Assembly (NCBI GenBank): GCA_024641665.1
Contig: JAHECP010000046.1
Coordinates: forward strand, 1 to 33,802
Origin: Acidobacteriota bacterium
GTDB lineage: Bacteria; Acidobacteriota; Vicinamibacteria; Vicinamibacterales; JAHECP01
Reading direction: 5' to 3'
DNA length: 33,802 nt
This document shows positions 1-7,402 of the stretch, one piece after another. Each line of letters opens with the position of its first letter. Within the stretch, counting starts at the first letter, position 1. The notes beneath the pieces are model-generated. The model was given only the letters and a program-made list of their open reading frames with translations. It did no database searches and was not told where the DNA came from. The position numbers and the translations under genes are program-made.

Positions 1-149
1 CGGTACCAGCGTCGGGCGGCCCGCCGCGACGTGCGCGTCTCGATGTCGTGGAACTCCTCGTCGAGATCGGCCAGGATACCCCGCCCGTGGTCGCCCGCCG
101 GCAGGAGGTGCTGCGCCAGGGTGCGGGCGAGGCGCGGCGGCGCCGTCAC
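1..149 (-). CDS. ADOP-type ABC permease, N-terminal fragment
   Basis: Only the first 49 codons are present; the gene runs off the left edge of the window. The GTG start at 149-147 overlaps the PadR stop codon (GTGA), so the two genes are translationally coupled. The visible peptide reads RLARTLAQHLLP, then a glycine, ILADLDEEFHDIE and RRAARRWY. This resembles the cytoplasmic prefix seen at the N-terminus of the acidobacterial duplicated orphan permeases, which precedes the MacB-like periplasmic and FtsX parts. In that family the permeases usually lack a cognate ATPase gene and commonly sit beside a PadR regulator, as here. Substrate and function are unknown. The family call rests on a short stretch plus the context. 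Confidence 0.7.
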   Translation of the reverse strand, partial: MTAPPRLARTLAQHLLPAGDHGRGILADLDEEFHDIETRTSRRAARRWY

Positions 150-481
150 GGCCGCTCCTCGAGCGTGTGCTCGAGGCCGCGCCAGAGGCGCTTGAGCACC
201 CGGCGCGAGTCGCGCAGCGCGGCCATGCCCGCCGCCGTCACGGTATAGACGCGCCGGGGTGCGCCGTCGCGCGCCGGGCCGCCGGAGGCGACCTTCCAGC
301 GCAGCAGCCCCTTCTGCTCGAGGCGGTCGAGCGTGGTGTACAGGGCGCCGCGCGACACGCGGCGGCCGGCCGTGGACTCGAGCTCGCGCGCAACGGCGAC
401 GCCCGAGGCCTCGTCGGCAAGGCGCAGGATGGCCAGCAGGACGACGTGCTCGAACTCGCCGAGCGGGGAGGTGGGCGACAT
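146..481 (-). CDS. PadR family transcriptional regulator
   Basis: A 111-residue winged-helix regulator with a typical PadR N-terminal domain: LGEFEHVVLLAILRL opens helix 1, SRGALYTTLDRLEQKGLL is the recognition helix and following turn, and PRRVYTVT is the wing. It is the short form without a long C-terminal dimerisation helix, the type commonly paired with ADOP permeases. Its stop codon overlaps the GTG of the downstream permease, so the two form one operon. Two copies of an 11-base motif lie 5-33 bases upstream of its ATG, consistent with autorepression. The ligand is unknown. Confidence 0.93.
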   Translation of the reverse strand: MSPTSPLGEFEHVVLLAILRLADEASGVAVARELESTAGRRVSRGALYTTLDRLEQKGLLRWKVASGGPARDGAPRRVYTVTAAGMAALRDSRRVLKRLWRGLEHTLEERP

Positions 482-485
482 GAGT

Positions 486-517
486 CTACATTGTAGTCAC
501 TGTCTGCATTGTAGTCA
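486..517 (-). promoter_or_regulatory. Candidate PadR operator (two tandem motif copies)
   Basis: The 11-mer CATTGTAGTCA occurs twice, at 489-499 and 507-517, with starts 18 bases apart. The first copy lies in the perfect inverted repeat CTACA-T-TGTAG (486-496), and the second in the near match CTGCA-T-TGTAG (504-514). The block sits immediately upstream of the padR ATG (481), where a bound repressor would block initiation. It also overlaps the 3' end of the upstream membrane-protein gene, whose last codons are read from it. That PadR binds here is inferred from position and symmetry. Confidence 0.6.
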
Positions 518-2204
518 ACCGACTCGTTCGCCGCAGCCGACGGGCGGCCCTGTCTGCGTCTGGACGACCGGGGAGTCGGCTTCCGCGCGCTGCGTCGGAG
601 GACGCCGAAGGTGCGCCGGTGCGCCGTTCGTACAGGTCGTAGACCACGGAGTCGGCCGCGGTGAACGCGCGGTCGAAGCCTGCGCGCGCCAGGGTCTCAT
701 CCATGTTCGCCCTGCCAGTCAGTCGATGCACGGCGATCCAGCGGACCTCCGGATTGTCGAGCACTTGATCCAAGGTGTTCGGCTCGGAGTGGCTGTCGAT
801 CTGTAAATCGACGAGTGGATGGACGTTGCGGAGGTACAGGTGACCGCCGGCTCTCCACAGTTGCTCGACGGCCGCGCCGCCACCCCCGTGTGCGGTGATG
901 TACCGGGCCACCGAGATTCCAGACGCCGAGCGTCTGAAGCGGAAGGCGCTGGCTTCGAATAGGAGGGCCGCGACCGCACAGAGCACGAGCAGCCACGTCG
1001 CGCGCTGGACCAGACGAAGGCGGAGGCGTCGCTCATCTCCCCACGCTGCGAGGCGGGCAAGGAGGTGACGCAGGCCCAGGGCGGCGGACATCGCCAGAAA
1101 CGGGCCGACCGCCACGAGGTACCGCGGCTCCTTGTGCGGGAGCAGGCTGAGGATCGCGACAGGGGCCCAGGTCCAGAGCACCAGGTCCCGGGCGCCGGCG
1201 CCGAGGGCCGCCAGGCTCAACGCAACATACACCAGATTGGACCATCCGCCGAGCGACAGCACGTACTCGTAGATCGGCTCGTAACCGCGCGAGGAGAGCC
1301 TCTGTACGATCGTGTAATCGACGGCATGCCGCAAGCTGTACAAGGGCGCGCCCCAGTAGAGACCGTCCGACACGGACAGCAGGCACACCGTCGCTCCACC
1401 GAACGCCAGGAGCATCACTGCGGAATCGCGCCAGCGCCGCTCGAGCGCGAGTGTCGCCAGCGCCGGTGCGAGGAACACGTACTCGCCAAACCTCAGCGTG
1501 CCGCCGATAGCGAGCAGGGCGCCCGCCCACACGGTCGAGGCGACGCGGCGACCCGGCAACAGGCACCCGTACGCGGCGAGGATGAACAGCGTCGCGACCG
1601 GGCGGGGGAACTCCGCGGAACCGAATGTCAGCTGCAGACGCGAGAACCCGAAGAACAGAACCGCAACCGCTGCGATGAGGCGGTCGTCGAGCCGGCGCAC
1701 CGCCACGCGAAACAGCAGCCAGACGGCGGCCGACGAGAACGCGATGACCACCAGGCGACCCGCGATGACCAGCAGCCGCGTGTCCGTGATCCCGCCGAGA
1801 ACGAGCAGACGTTGGACGGGGTAGATGAACGCAAACGGAAAGAACGGGCTTCTGAGGCTCCAGGAATTGCTCGGGTATCCGAAGAGGCGCGCAAAGGTCA
1901 TCTCGTGCACCTCCACGTCGTCCCCGCTGAAGAAGCCGGGGTAGGCGAGTGCGTTGAAGACCTTCAACGCCGCCGTGATGACGACGATCGCCAGCACATA
2001 GCGGTTGAGGTCGCGCCGGGTCCATCCCGCCGCTCGGGCGGACAGGCGTTCGTACCAACCGGTGACCCTGGCGGGGAAGGTTCGAAGCGGGAGCGCGGGC
2101 GCGCCGAAGACAGGAACCTGACCCCCGGCGGTCGTGAGGACCCAGAGGACCGCCAGCGCGAGGAGGCAGCCGACGCTGTCCGTTACGAGCCAGAGCAACC
2201 GCAC
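486..2204 (-). CDS. GT-C fold membrane mannosyltransferase-like protein (GT22/Alg9-like)
   Basis: A 572-residue polytopic membrane protein with a GTG start and a GGAG motif about 11 bases upstream. Two features match the GT22 (Alg9/PIG-B) family of lipid-linked-sugar transferases: an acidic pair in the first large loop (GDD, residues 94-96, after PGFF) and the family signature HKEPRYL (residues 357-363). About ten hydrophobic segments separate them. It probably transfers a sugar from a polyprenyl-phosphate donor outside the cytoplasmic membrane; the acceptor cannot be told. The last 50 or so residues (RTGAPSASSD onward) are low complexity and end MQTVTTM, encoded by the padR operator. The functional protein may therefore end near residue 520, with the tail as read-through into regulatory DNA. 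Codon choice looks less GC-extreme than in the neighbours, by eye. Confidence 0.75.
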   Translation of the reverse strand: MRLLWLVTDSVGCLLALAVLWVLTTAGGQVPVFGAPALPLRTFPARVTGWYERLSARAAGWTRRDLNRYVLAIVVITAALKVFNALAYPGFFSGDDVEVHEMTFARLFGYPSNSWSLRSPFFPFAFIYPVQRLLVLGGITDTRLLVIAGRLVVIAFSSAAVWLLFRVAVRRLDDRLIAAVAVLFFGFSRLQLTFGSAEFPRPVATLFILAAYGCLLPGRRVASTVWAGALLAIGGTLRFGEYVFLAPALATLALERRWRDSAVMLLAFGGATVCLLSVSDGLYWGAPLYSLRHAVDYTIVQRLSSRGYEPIYEYVLSLGGWSNLVYVALSLAALGAGARDLVLWTWAPVAILSLLPHKEPRYLVAVGPFLAMSAALGLRHLLARLAAWGDERRLRLRLVQRATWLLVLCAVAALLFEASAFRFRRSASGISVARYITAHGGGGAAVEQLWRAGGHLYLRNVHPLVDLQIDSHSEPNTLDQVLDNPEVRWIAVHRLTGRANMDETLARAGFDRAFTAADSVVYDLYERRTGAPSASSDAARGSRLPGRPDADRAARRLRRTSRLTTMQTVTTM

Positions 2205-2383
2205 GGCGGTCTCACTCCGTCTGCCCTCCGGTTCGGTTCGTAGGGACTCAGTCTAGCAGAAAGGCGCGCGTCTCGGGACGGGGCCGTGTGTCGCCCTGGC
2301 CGACATAACACGTTCCGCGCCGTCGGACGCCCCGCAGCGGTCAACCACGCCGCAGCCGACGTGCGCGAGCCGATCGCGCGCCC

Positions 2384-3613
<1,230 letters not shown>

Positions 3614-3632
3614 GGCACTCGCTCCGTCCAGG

Positions 3633-4886
3633 CTAGAAGATGCCGCGGCGGAAGCCGCGCGCGGCGTTGGCCCCGGTGGCCTCGGCGTCGATCACCACAC
3701 GGTCGCCGGCGTGGAGGTTGCCCCCGGTGATCTCGGTGTGCGTGCCGTCAGACACGCCGATCTCGACGTGGACGGGCGCGGCGCGATCGCCGCGCAGGAT
3801 CCAGATCGTCCGCTGGTTCGGCGCGTCGGCGTCGCCGTCGGCCGCGGCCGTGTCGGCCACGGACTGGAGGTGCGGCCGGCCCCCGGGCGGGGCGCCTTCC
3901 ATCTCGGCGAAGAGCTGCGCGTCGGGCCTGAAGCGGAGCGCCGCGTTCGTAACGCGCAGCGCGTGGTCGCGCTGGGCCCACACGAAGGTGACGTTGGCCG
4001 TCATGCCCGGCTTCAGCCGCAGGTCGGGGTTGTTCACGTCGATCACCGCGTCGTAGGTGACCACGTTCTGCACCGTCTGCGGCGCGTTGCGGATCTCGCG
4101 CACCGTGCCGGTGAAGGGCGTGCCCGGATACGCGTCCACGGTGAACGTCGCCGGCATGCCGCGCACGAGGCGGCCGATATCGGCCTCGGCCACGCTCGTG
4201 TCCACCTGCATCTTGCTCAGGTCCTGCGCCACCACGAAGATCGTCGGCGCCTGGAACGAGGCGGCAACCGTCTGGCCGACGTCCACGTTGCGCGAGATCA
4301 CGATGCCGTCGGTGGGCGACACGATGTTGGTGAGGGCGAGGTTGATTTGGGCCTGGTCGAGCGCGGCCTTGGCCTGCTGGACCGCGCCCTTGGCGGCCTC
4401 GACCGCCGCTTCGGCCGCGTCGGCGTTCGCGCGCGCCGTGTCGTAGTCGGCCTGTGCGACGAGCTTGCGGGCGAACAGGTCCTTCGACCGCTGGAGCTGC
4501 CGCTGGGCGTCGGCCGCCTGGGCCTGGGCCTTCGCGAGGTCGCCCTCGGCCGCCACGTCGTTCGCCCGCGCCTTCTCCACGTCGGCCTGGAAGAGGCGCG
4601 GGTCGATCTTGGCCAGGAGCTGGCCCTGCTTCACGTGCGAGTTGAAGTCGGCGTAGAGCGTCTGGATGCGGCCCGACACCTGGCTGCCGACCTGCACGGT
4701 GACCAGGGCCGAGAGCGTGCCGCTCGCCGTGACCTTCGCGACGACCGGCCCGCGGTCGACCGTGGCCGTGTCGTAACGGACCGGCGGCGTCTTCCCTTCC
4801 GCCCGGCTGTAATAGACGACCATGAGGCCGACGACCAACGCCATGCCGCCGACCCACCCCGTTCGCCGCCAACCCGTGCTGCTCAT
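3633..4886 (-). CDS. MacA/HlyD-like periplasmic adaptor protein
   Basis: A 417-residue membrane fusion protein. The start at 4886 (MSSTGWRR) is chosen because GGAGGA lies 7 bases upstream and the N-terminal helix (about residues 11-26) follows directly. The open frame runs 38 codons further upstream, but that stretch is repeat-derived. Order: N-terminal anchor, barrel-sandwich half (VQVGSQVSGRI, 65-74), alpha-helical coiled-coil hairpin rich in A, Q and R (about 100-185), second barrel-sandwich half (SPTDGIVISRNVDVGQ, 190-205), then beta-barrel and membrane-proximal domains to 417. It links the inner-membrane permease (next gene, 19 bases on) to an outer-membrane factor. No TolC-like gene is in the window. 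Confidence 0.93.
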   Translation of the reverse strand: MSSTGWRRTGWVGGMALVVGLMVVYYSRAEGKTPPVRYDTATVDRGPVVAKVTASGTLSALVTVQVGSQVSGRIQTLYADFNSHVKQGQLLAKIDPRLFQADVEKARANDVAAEGDLAKAQAQAADAQRQLQRSKDLFARKLVAQADYDTARANADAAEAAVEAAKGAVQQAKAALDQAQINLALTNIVSPTDGIVISRNVDVGQTVAASFQAPTIFVVAQDLSKMQVDTSVAEADIGRLVRGMPATFTVDAYPGTPFTGTVREIRNAPQTVQNVVTYDAVIDVNNPDLRLKPGMTANVTFVWAQRDHALRVTNAALRFRPDAQLFAEMEGAPPGGRPHLQSVADTAAADGDADAPNQRTIWILRGDRAAPVHVEIGVSDGTHTEITGGNLHAGDRVVIDAEATGANAARGFRRGIF

Positions 4887-4907
4887 GACCGGCTCCTCCA
4901 AACTTGA

Positions 4908-4924
4908 CCGGGGCTCTGCCCCGG
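4908..4924. repeat. Short GC hairpin repeat
   Basis: CCGGGGC and GCCCCGG form a perfect 7-base-pair stem around a TCT loop, just upstream of the adaptor gene's ribosome binding site. This arrangement resembles short palindromes dispersed between genes in GC-rich genomes. On the adaptor mRNA it could fold close to the ribosome binding site. Confidence 0.45.
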
Positions 4925-4947
4925 ACCCCGGCTCGGTCGCTCGCGCT

Positions 4948-4986
4948 CTTCGACTCCGCTCAGAGCGCCCTGAGCTTGCCGAAGGG
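4948..4986. repeat. REP-like imperfect palindrome, copy 1
   Basis: A 39-base imperfect palindrome bounded by CTTCG and CGAAG, with an inner GCTCAG/CTGAGC pair around a GCGC-type centre. A second copy at 14318-14356 matches at 32 of 39 positions by hand alignment. Both copies lie in spacers. The form is that of an intergenic REP element. Confidence 0.65.
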
Positions 4987-5205
4987 CGGGGAGACCCCAC
5001 GGCCCCGCGCCGCGCGCGGCCTGCCCGTCATGCGGCTGCCCTCGGTCGAGCGAGGACGACGTGCCCGCACCGGGCGGCACGACGGGCCGACTGCCAGTAC
5101 GACGGGGGGCAAGGCGGATGCCATGGGCCGGTGCGGTGCGTCGAGAGGGCGCAATCCGTTGTGGACATGCGAGATAAGGACCGTTTTCGGCCTCGGGCCG
5201 GCGCG

Positions 5206-5239
5206 CTGTGGCGCTCCTGCGACAGCAGGAGTGCCACAG
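5206..5239. repeat. Long hairpin, 15-base-pair stem
   Basis: CTGTGGCGCTCCTGC (5206-5220) pairs with GCAGGAGTGCCACAG (5225-5239) across a GACA loop, with one G-T pair. No T-tract follows on either strand, so an intrinsic terminator is unlikely. It is about 190 bases upstream of the marR-like gene and is probably another REP-type element. Confidence 0.6.
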
Positions 5240-5393
5240 GGTGGGGCGGTTTGCACCGGCCACGTGAAGAGGGTATCGGCGTGCGCCGCGCGGGGAGCCG
5301 CGGGGCGGGCGGCGACCGATCGCGGCCGTGTCCGCGATGGGGGCGCGCGAGGCGCCGCGGCCGGCCGGGGGCGGAAAGGCCTTGCATTTGTTA

Positions 5394-5431
5394 CGTTAAC
5401 GAAATATCGTTTGTCGGACATTTCGTTGACG
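5394..5431 (+). promoter_or_regulatory. MarR operator/promoter region
   Basis: CGTTAACGAAAT (5394-5405) and ATTTCGTTGACG (5420-5431) form an inverted repeat matching at 11 of 12 positions, 14 bases apart. Inside it, AACGAAATATCGTT is a further palindrome. The right arm ends one base before the ATG at 5433. A possible promoter overlaps the left arm: TTGCAT (5382-5387), 17 bases, then TATCGT (5405-5410). There is no Shine-Dalgarno sequence, so a bound MarR dimer would occlude both promoter and start. Autoregulation is inferred. Confidence 0.6.
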
Positions 5432-5432
5432 T

Positions 5433-5864
5433 ATGAACGCGCTCAAGGTCGTCAGGCGGATGCACCGGGCCGCGCGCGACATCGTCTCGCTCGTGGAACG
5501 GGCCGCCGCCGCGGAGGGCCTGAGCGCCGCCGAGCTGGACGTGCTGAGCGTCCTGCTCGAGCGCGGCCCCGCCACCGTGGCCGACGTGCTCGGCGAGGGG
5601 GACTACAAGCCGTCCACCCTCACGAGCATCCTCGACCGGTTGGCCGCGCGCCGCTGGATCTCGCGTGAGGTCAACGCCGAGGACCGCCGCTCGTTCGTCG
5701 TGGCCCTGACGGCCGAGGGGCGCCGCGCCGCGCGCGCCCTGCAGGCCCGGCTGGCCCCGCTCGAGCGCGAGATCGCCCGGCGGATCCCCAAGGCGGACGT
5801 CGAGGCCGTCCTGGGGCTGCCGGCGAGGCTGGACGCGCTTCGCCGCGGCGGAGAAGCGTCGTGA
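5433..5864 (+). CDS. MarR family transcriptional regulator
   Basis: A 143-residue winged-helix regulator. Helices at residues 1-30 are followed by the helix-turn-helix (LSAAELDVLSVLLERGPATVADV, then YKPSTLTSILDRLAARRWI as recognition helix). The wing follows with the MarR signature pattern NAEDRRSFVVALTAEGR (about 80-97), and a C-terminal dimerisation helix closes the protein. The gene starts without a Shine-Dalgarno motif directly after its candidate operator. Its stop overlaps the GTG of the FtsB-like gene (GTGA), so both are expressed together. The ligand is unknown. Confidence 0.93.
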   Translation: MNALKVVRRMHRAARDIVSLVERAAAAEGLSAAELDVLSVLLERGPATVADVLGEGDYKPSTLTSILDRLAARRWISREVNAEDRRSFVVALTAEGRRAARALQARLAPLEREIARRIPKADVEAVLGLPARLDALRRGGEAS

Positions 5865-6223
5865 GGGAAGGGGAGCCCGTGGACGAGCACCTGCTGGGCC
5901 TGGCCCGGGCACGGCGGCGCCGCGACGAGCGCGGGCGCCGCCGATTGCGATGGGCGCTGCTGTTCGTGACGAGCCTGCTGCTGGCCAACGCGCTCGTCGG
6001 CGAGAACGGTCTGCTGGATCAGGTCCGCCACCGCCGGGACCACGCCGCGCTCGAGCAGGAGATCGCGCACCTGCGCGAGGAGAACGAGCGGCTGCGGGAG
6101 CAGGCGCGACGGCTGCGCGAGGACCCGGGCGCCATCGAGGCCGTCGCCCGCCGCGAGCTCGGCCTCGTCAAGCCCGGCGAGCACACCGTCCTCGTCGCGC
6201 CGGCCGAGCCACGGCCGCGCTGA
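5861..6223 (+). CDS. FtsB/DivIC-like septum formation initiator protein
   Basis: A 120-residue bitopic protein. It has a basic cytoplasmic N-terminus (ARARRRRDERGRRRLR), one membrane helix (about residues 29-46, WALLFVTSLLLANALVG), and a periplasmic coiled coil (about 55-90, LEQEIAHLREENERLREQ) with the ending typical of the family (PGAIEAVARRELGLVKPGE). FtsB/DivIC proteins act in the FtsQLB-type division complex. The GTG at 5861 overlaps the marR stop; a second GTG at 5879 behind GGAAGGGGAG is also a plausible start. Operon pairing with a MarR regulator is unusual for a division gene. Confidence 0.8.
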   Translation: MREGEPVDEHLLGLARARRRRDERGRRRLRWALLFVTSLLLANALVGENGLLDQVRHRRDHAALEQEIAHLREENERLREQARRLREDPGAIEAVARRELGLVKPGEHTVLVAPAEPRPR

Positions 6224-6294
6224 TCGGCGTCGGAACGACGCAGGGACTCACACCCCGCCGGCGCCGAAGTCACGGTGACGCTCACCAGGCCGCG

Positions 6295-6753
6295 TCACGC
6301 CACGCCCTTGCGCATGGCCACGGCCATCGACCCCAGTAGCAGTACCGTGGTCGCCACGGTGACGAGCCACAGCGGCCGGCTCAGGCGGAACATCGGCAGC
6401 CCCATGAGCAGGATCGCGCCGAAGAAGAGCACGAGGTAGGGCACGAGGATGTCGTAGCGCATCGGCGCGCGGAACTCGACGGGCCGCGCGTAGTCGACGA
6501 CGACCATCAGCGCGAGGAAGGCGAGGAACACCACCGGGCCGATCCAGTGCAGCCAGCCGGCGCCCGCGCGCACGAACCCGATGAGTGCCGCCAGCGACGG
6601 TATCGCCAGGGCGATGATCGCGTAGCCGAGCAGGTGATTGATCGACCGGCTTCCGGTGGCCACCCGCGACAGGAACCCCGAGGCCTGCAGCACGTTGACG
6701 ACGTTCACCACCGCCCAGACGGTCAGCGCCGCCCACCAGGGATGCACGTCCAT
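6295..6753 (-). CDS. Small polytopic membrane protein, unknown function
   Basis: A 152-residue protein with four or more hydrophobic segments (approximately residues 8-25, 41-62, 68-87, 103-122 and 128-148), starting MDVHPWW. The ATG at 6753 is preferred because it lies 11 bases after the zinc-ribbon gene's stop; the longer open frame upstream runs antisense-like through that gene. I do not recognise a family. It is the second gene of a two-gene operon. The 71-base gap to the convergent FtsB-like gene holds only a 6-base-pair hairpin (6227-6241) without a T-tract. Confidence 0.7.
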   Translation of the reverse strand: MDVHPWWAALTVWAVVNVVNVLQASGFLSRVATGSRSINHLLGYAIIALAIPSLAALIGFVRAGAGWLHWIGPVVFLAFLALMVVVDYARPVEFRAPMRYDILVPYLVLFFGAILLMGLPMFRLSRPLWLVTVATTVLLLGSMAVAMRKGVA

Positions 6754-6764
6754 GCGCGCTGCCC

Positions 6765-7265
6765 TCAGACGAACTTCTTCCGCCAGTAGTTGACGGTCAT
6801 GAACTTGGTGAACTTCTGGACGGACTCCACGCGTCGATGTTCGGCCTCCAGGTCGTGCACGGCCTGCCCGTACCCTGGGACGGATGCGATGATCTGGTCG
6901 GCATAGACCTTCACGTCGGCATCGGACATGTAGTTGTCGCGGATCGCCTTGAGCTCTCCCGAGTCGAGGAAGAAGCCCCCGCACTTGTAGCACTCGTCGA
7001 CGTTGACCGCCTGATCGCGCGCATACCCGTGCGTGTGCATGGGAATCGAGCACTTGGGGCAGTTCAGGGGGCCTCGATTCGCGTCGTTGCGTCTGGGAGA
7101 CCGAAGGCCGGCTTCGAGCGCCGCGCCCAGCCCCTCGTCCTTCTCGTCGAGCATGCGCAGCTCACCTTGATCGAACCAGATGCCCTTGCATCCGTTCTCG
7201 CAGACGTCGACGTTGACACCGAAGTTCTCGCGGACCATGTCCTTGCCGCAGGCCGGACATTTCAT
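6765..7265 (-). CDS. Duplicated zinc-ribbon protein (zf-TFIIB type)
   Basis: A 166-residue cytoplasmic protein with two zinc-ribbon units. The first has C3/C6 and C22/C26 in CPACGKDM then VDVCENGCKGIWFDQGEL. The second has C69/C72 and C92/C95 in CPKCSIPM then VDECYKCGGFFLDSGEL. The W/F-x-D-x-GEL ending of each unit is the hallmark of the zf-TFIIB-like family. The C-terminal third is charged and helical. The start at 7265 has an AGGAG motif (GAAAGGAGCG) at good spacing. The molecular role of these proteins is not established. It leads an operon with the small membrane protein downstream. Confidence 0.88.
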   Translation of the reverse strand: MKCPACGKDMVRENFGVNVDVCENGCKGIWFDQGELRMLDEKDEGLGAALEAGLRSPRRNDANRGPLNCPKCSIPMHTHGYARDQAVNVDECYKCGGFFLDSGELKAIRDNYMSDADVKVYADQIIASVPGYGQAVHDLEAEHRRVESVQKFTKFMTVNYWRKKFV

Positions 7266-7402
7266 GTTCACGCTCCTTTCTGTTGCCCGCGCGCCCGCCC
7301 GGCGGGCGTCGGATCGCACACCCGCATCCTAACACCCCTGCCCCCAGCGGGCGAGCGCCGCGCCTTGCCTCGACGCGCGCGGTGGCGCAAGATGATCCGC
7401 TG

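Larger units (their letters stand above)
4887..5432. other. Gene-free, repeat-rich divergent spacer (546 bases)
   Basis: This spacer lies between the adaptor gene (minus) and the marR-like gene (plus). It holds no convincing coding frame: the open frames in it lack recognisable motifs and are built from GC-rich repeats. It contains a short CCGGGGC-TCT-GCCCCGG hairpin, a 39-base imperfect palindrome also present near 14.3 kb, a long 15-base-pair hairpin at 5206-5239, and the marR control region at its right end. Only the last 60 bases are noticeably AT-rich. Confidence 0.6.

Noticed and set aside
4887-5000. N-terminal extension of the adaptor protein to an upstream ATG
   Set aside because: The extension is read from a REP-like palindrome and carries no membrane or adaptor features. 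The internal ATG at 4886 has a strong ribosome binding site.
6227-6241. Hairpin GCGTCG-GAA-CGACGC between convergent genes as a terminator
   Set aside because: The 6-base-pair stem lacks a T-tract on either side and is too weak to call.
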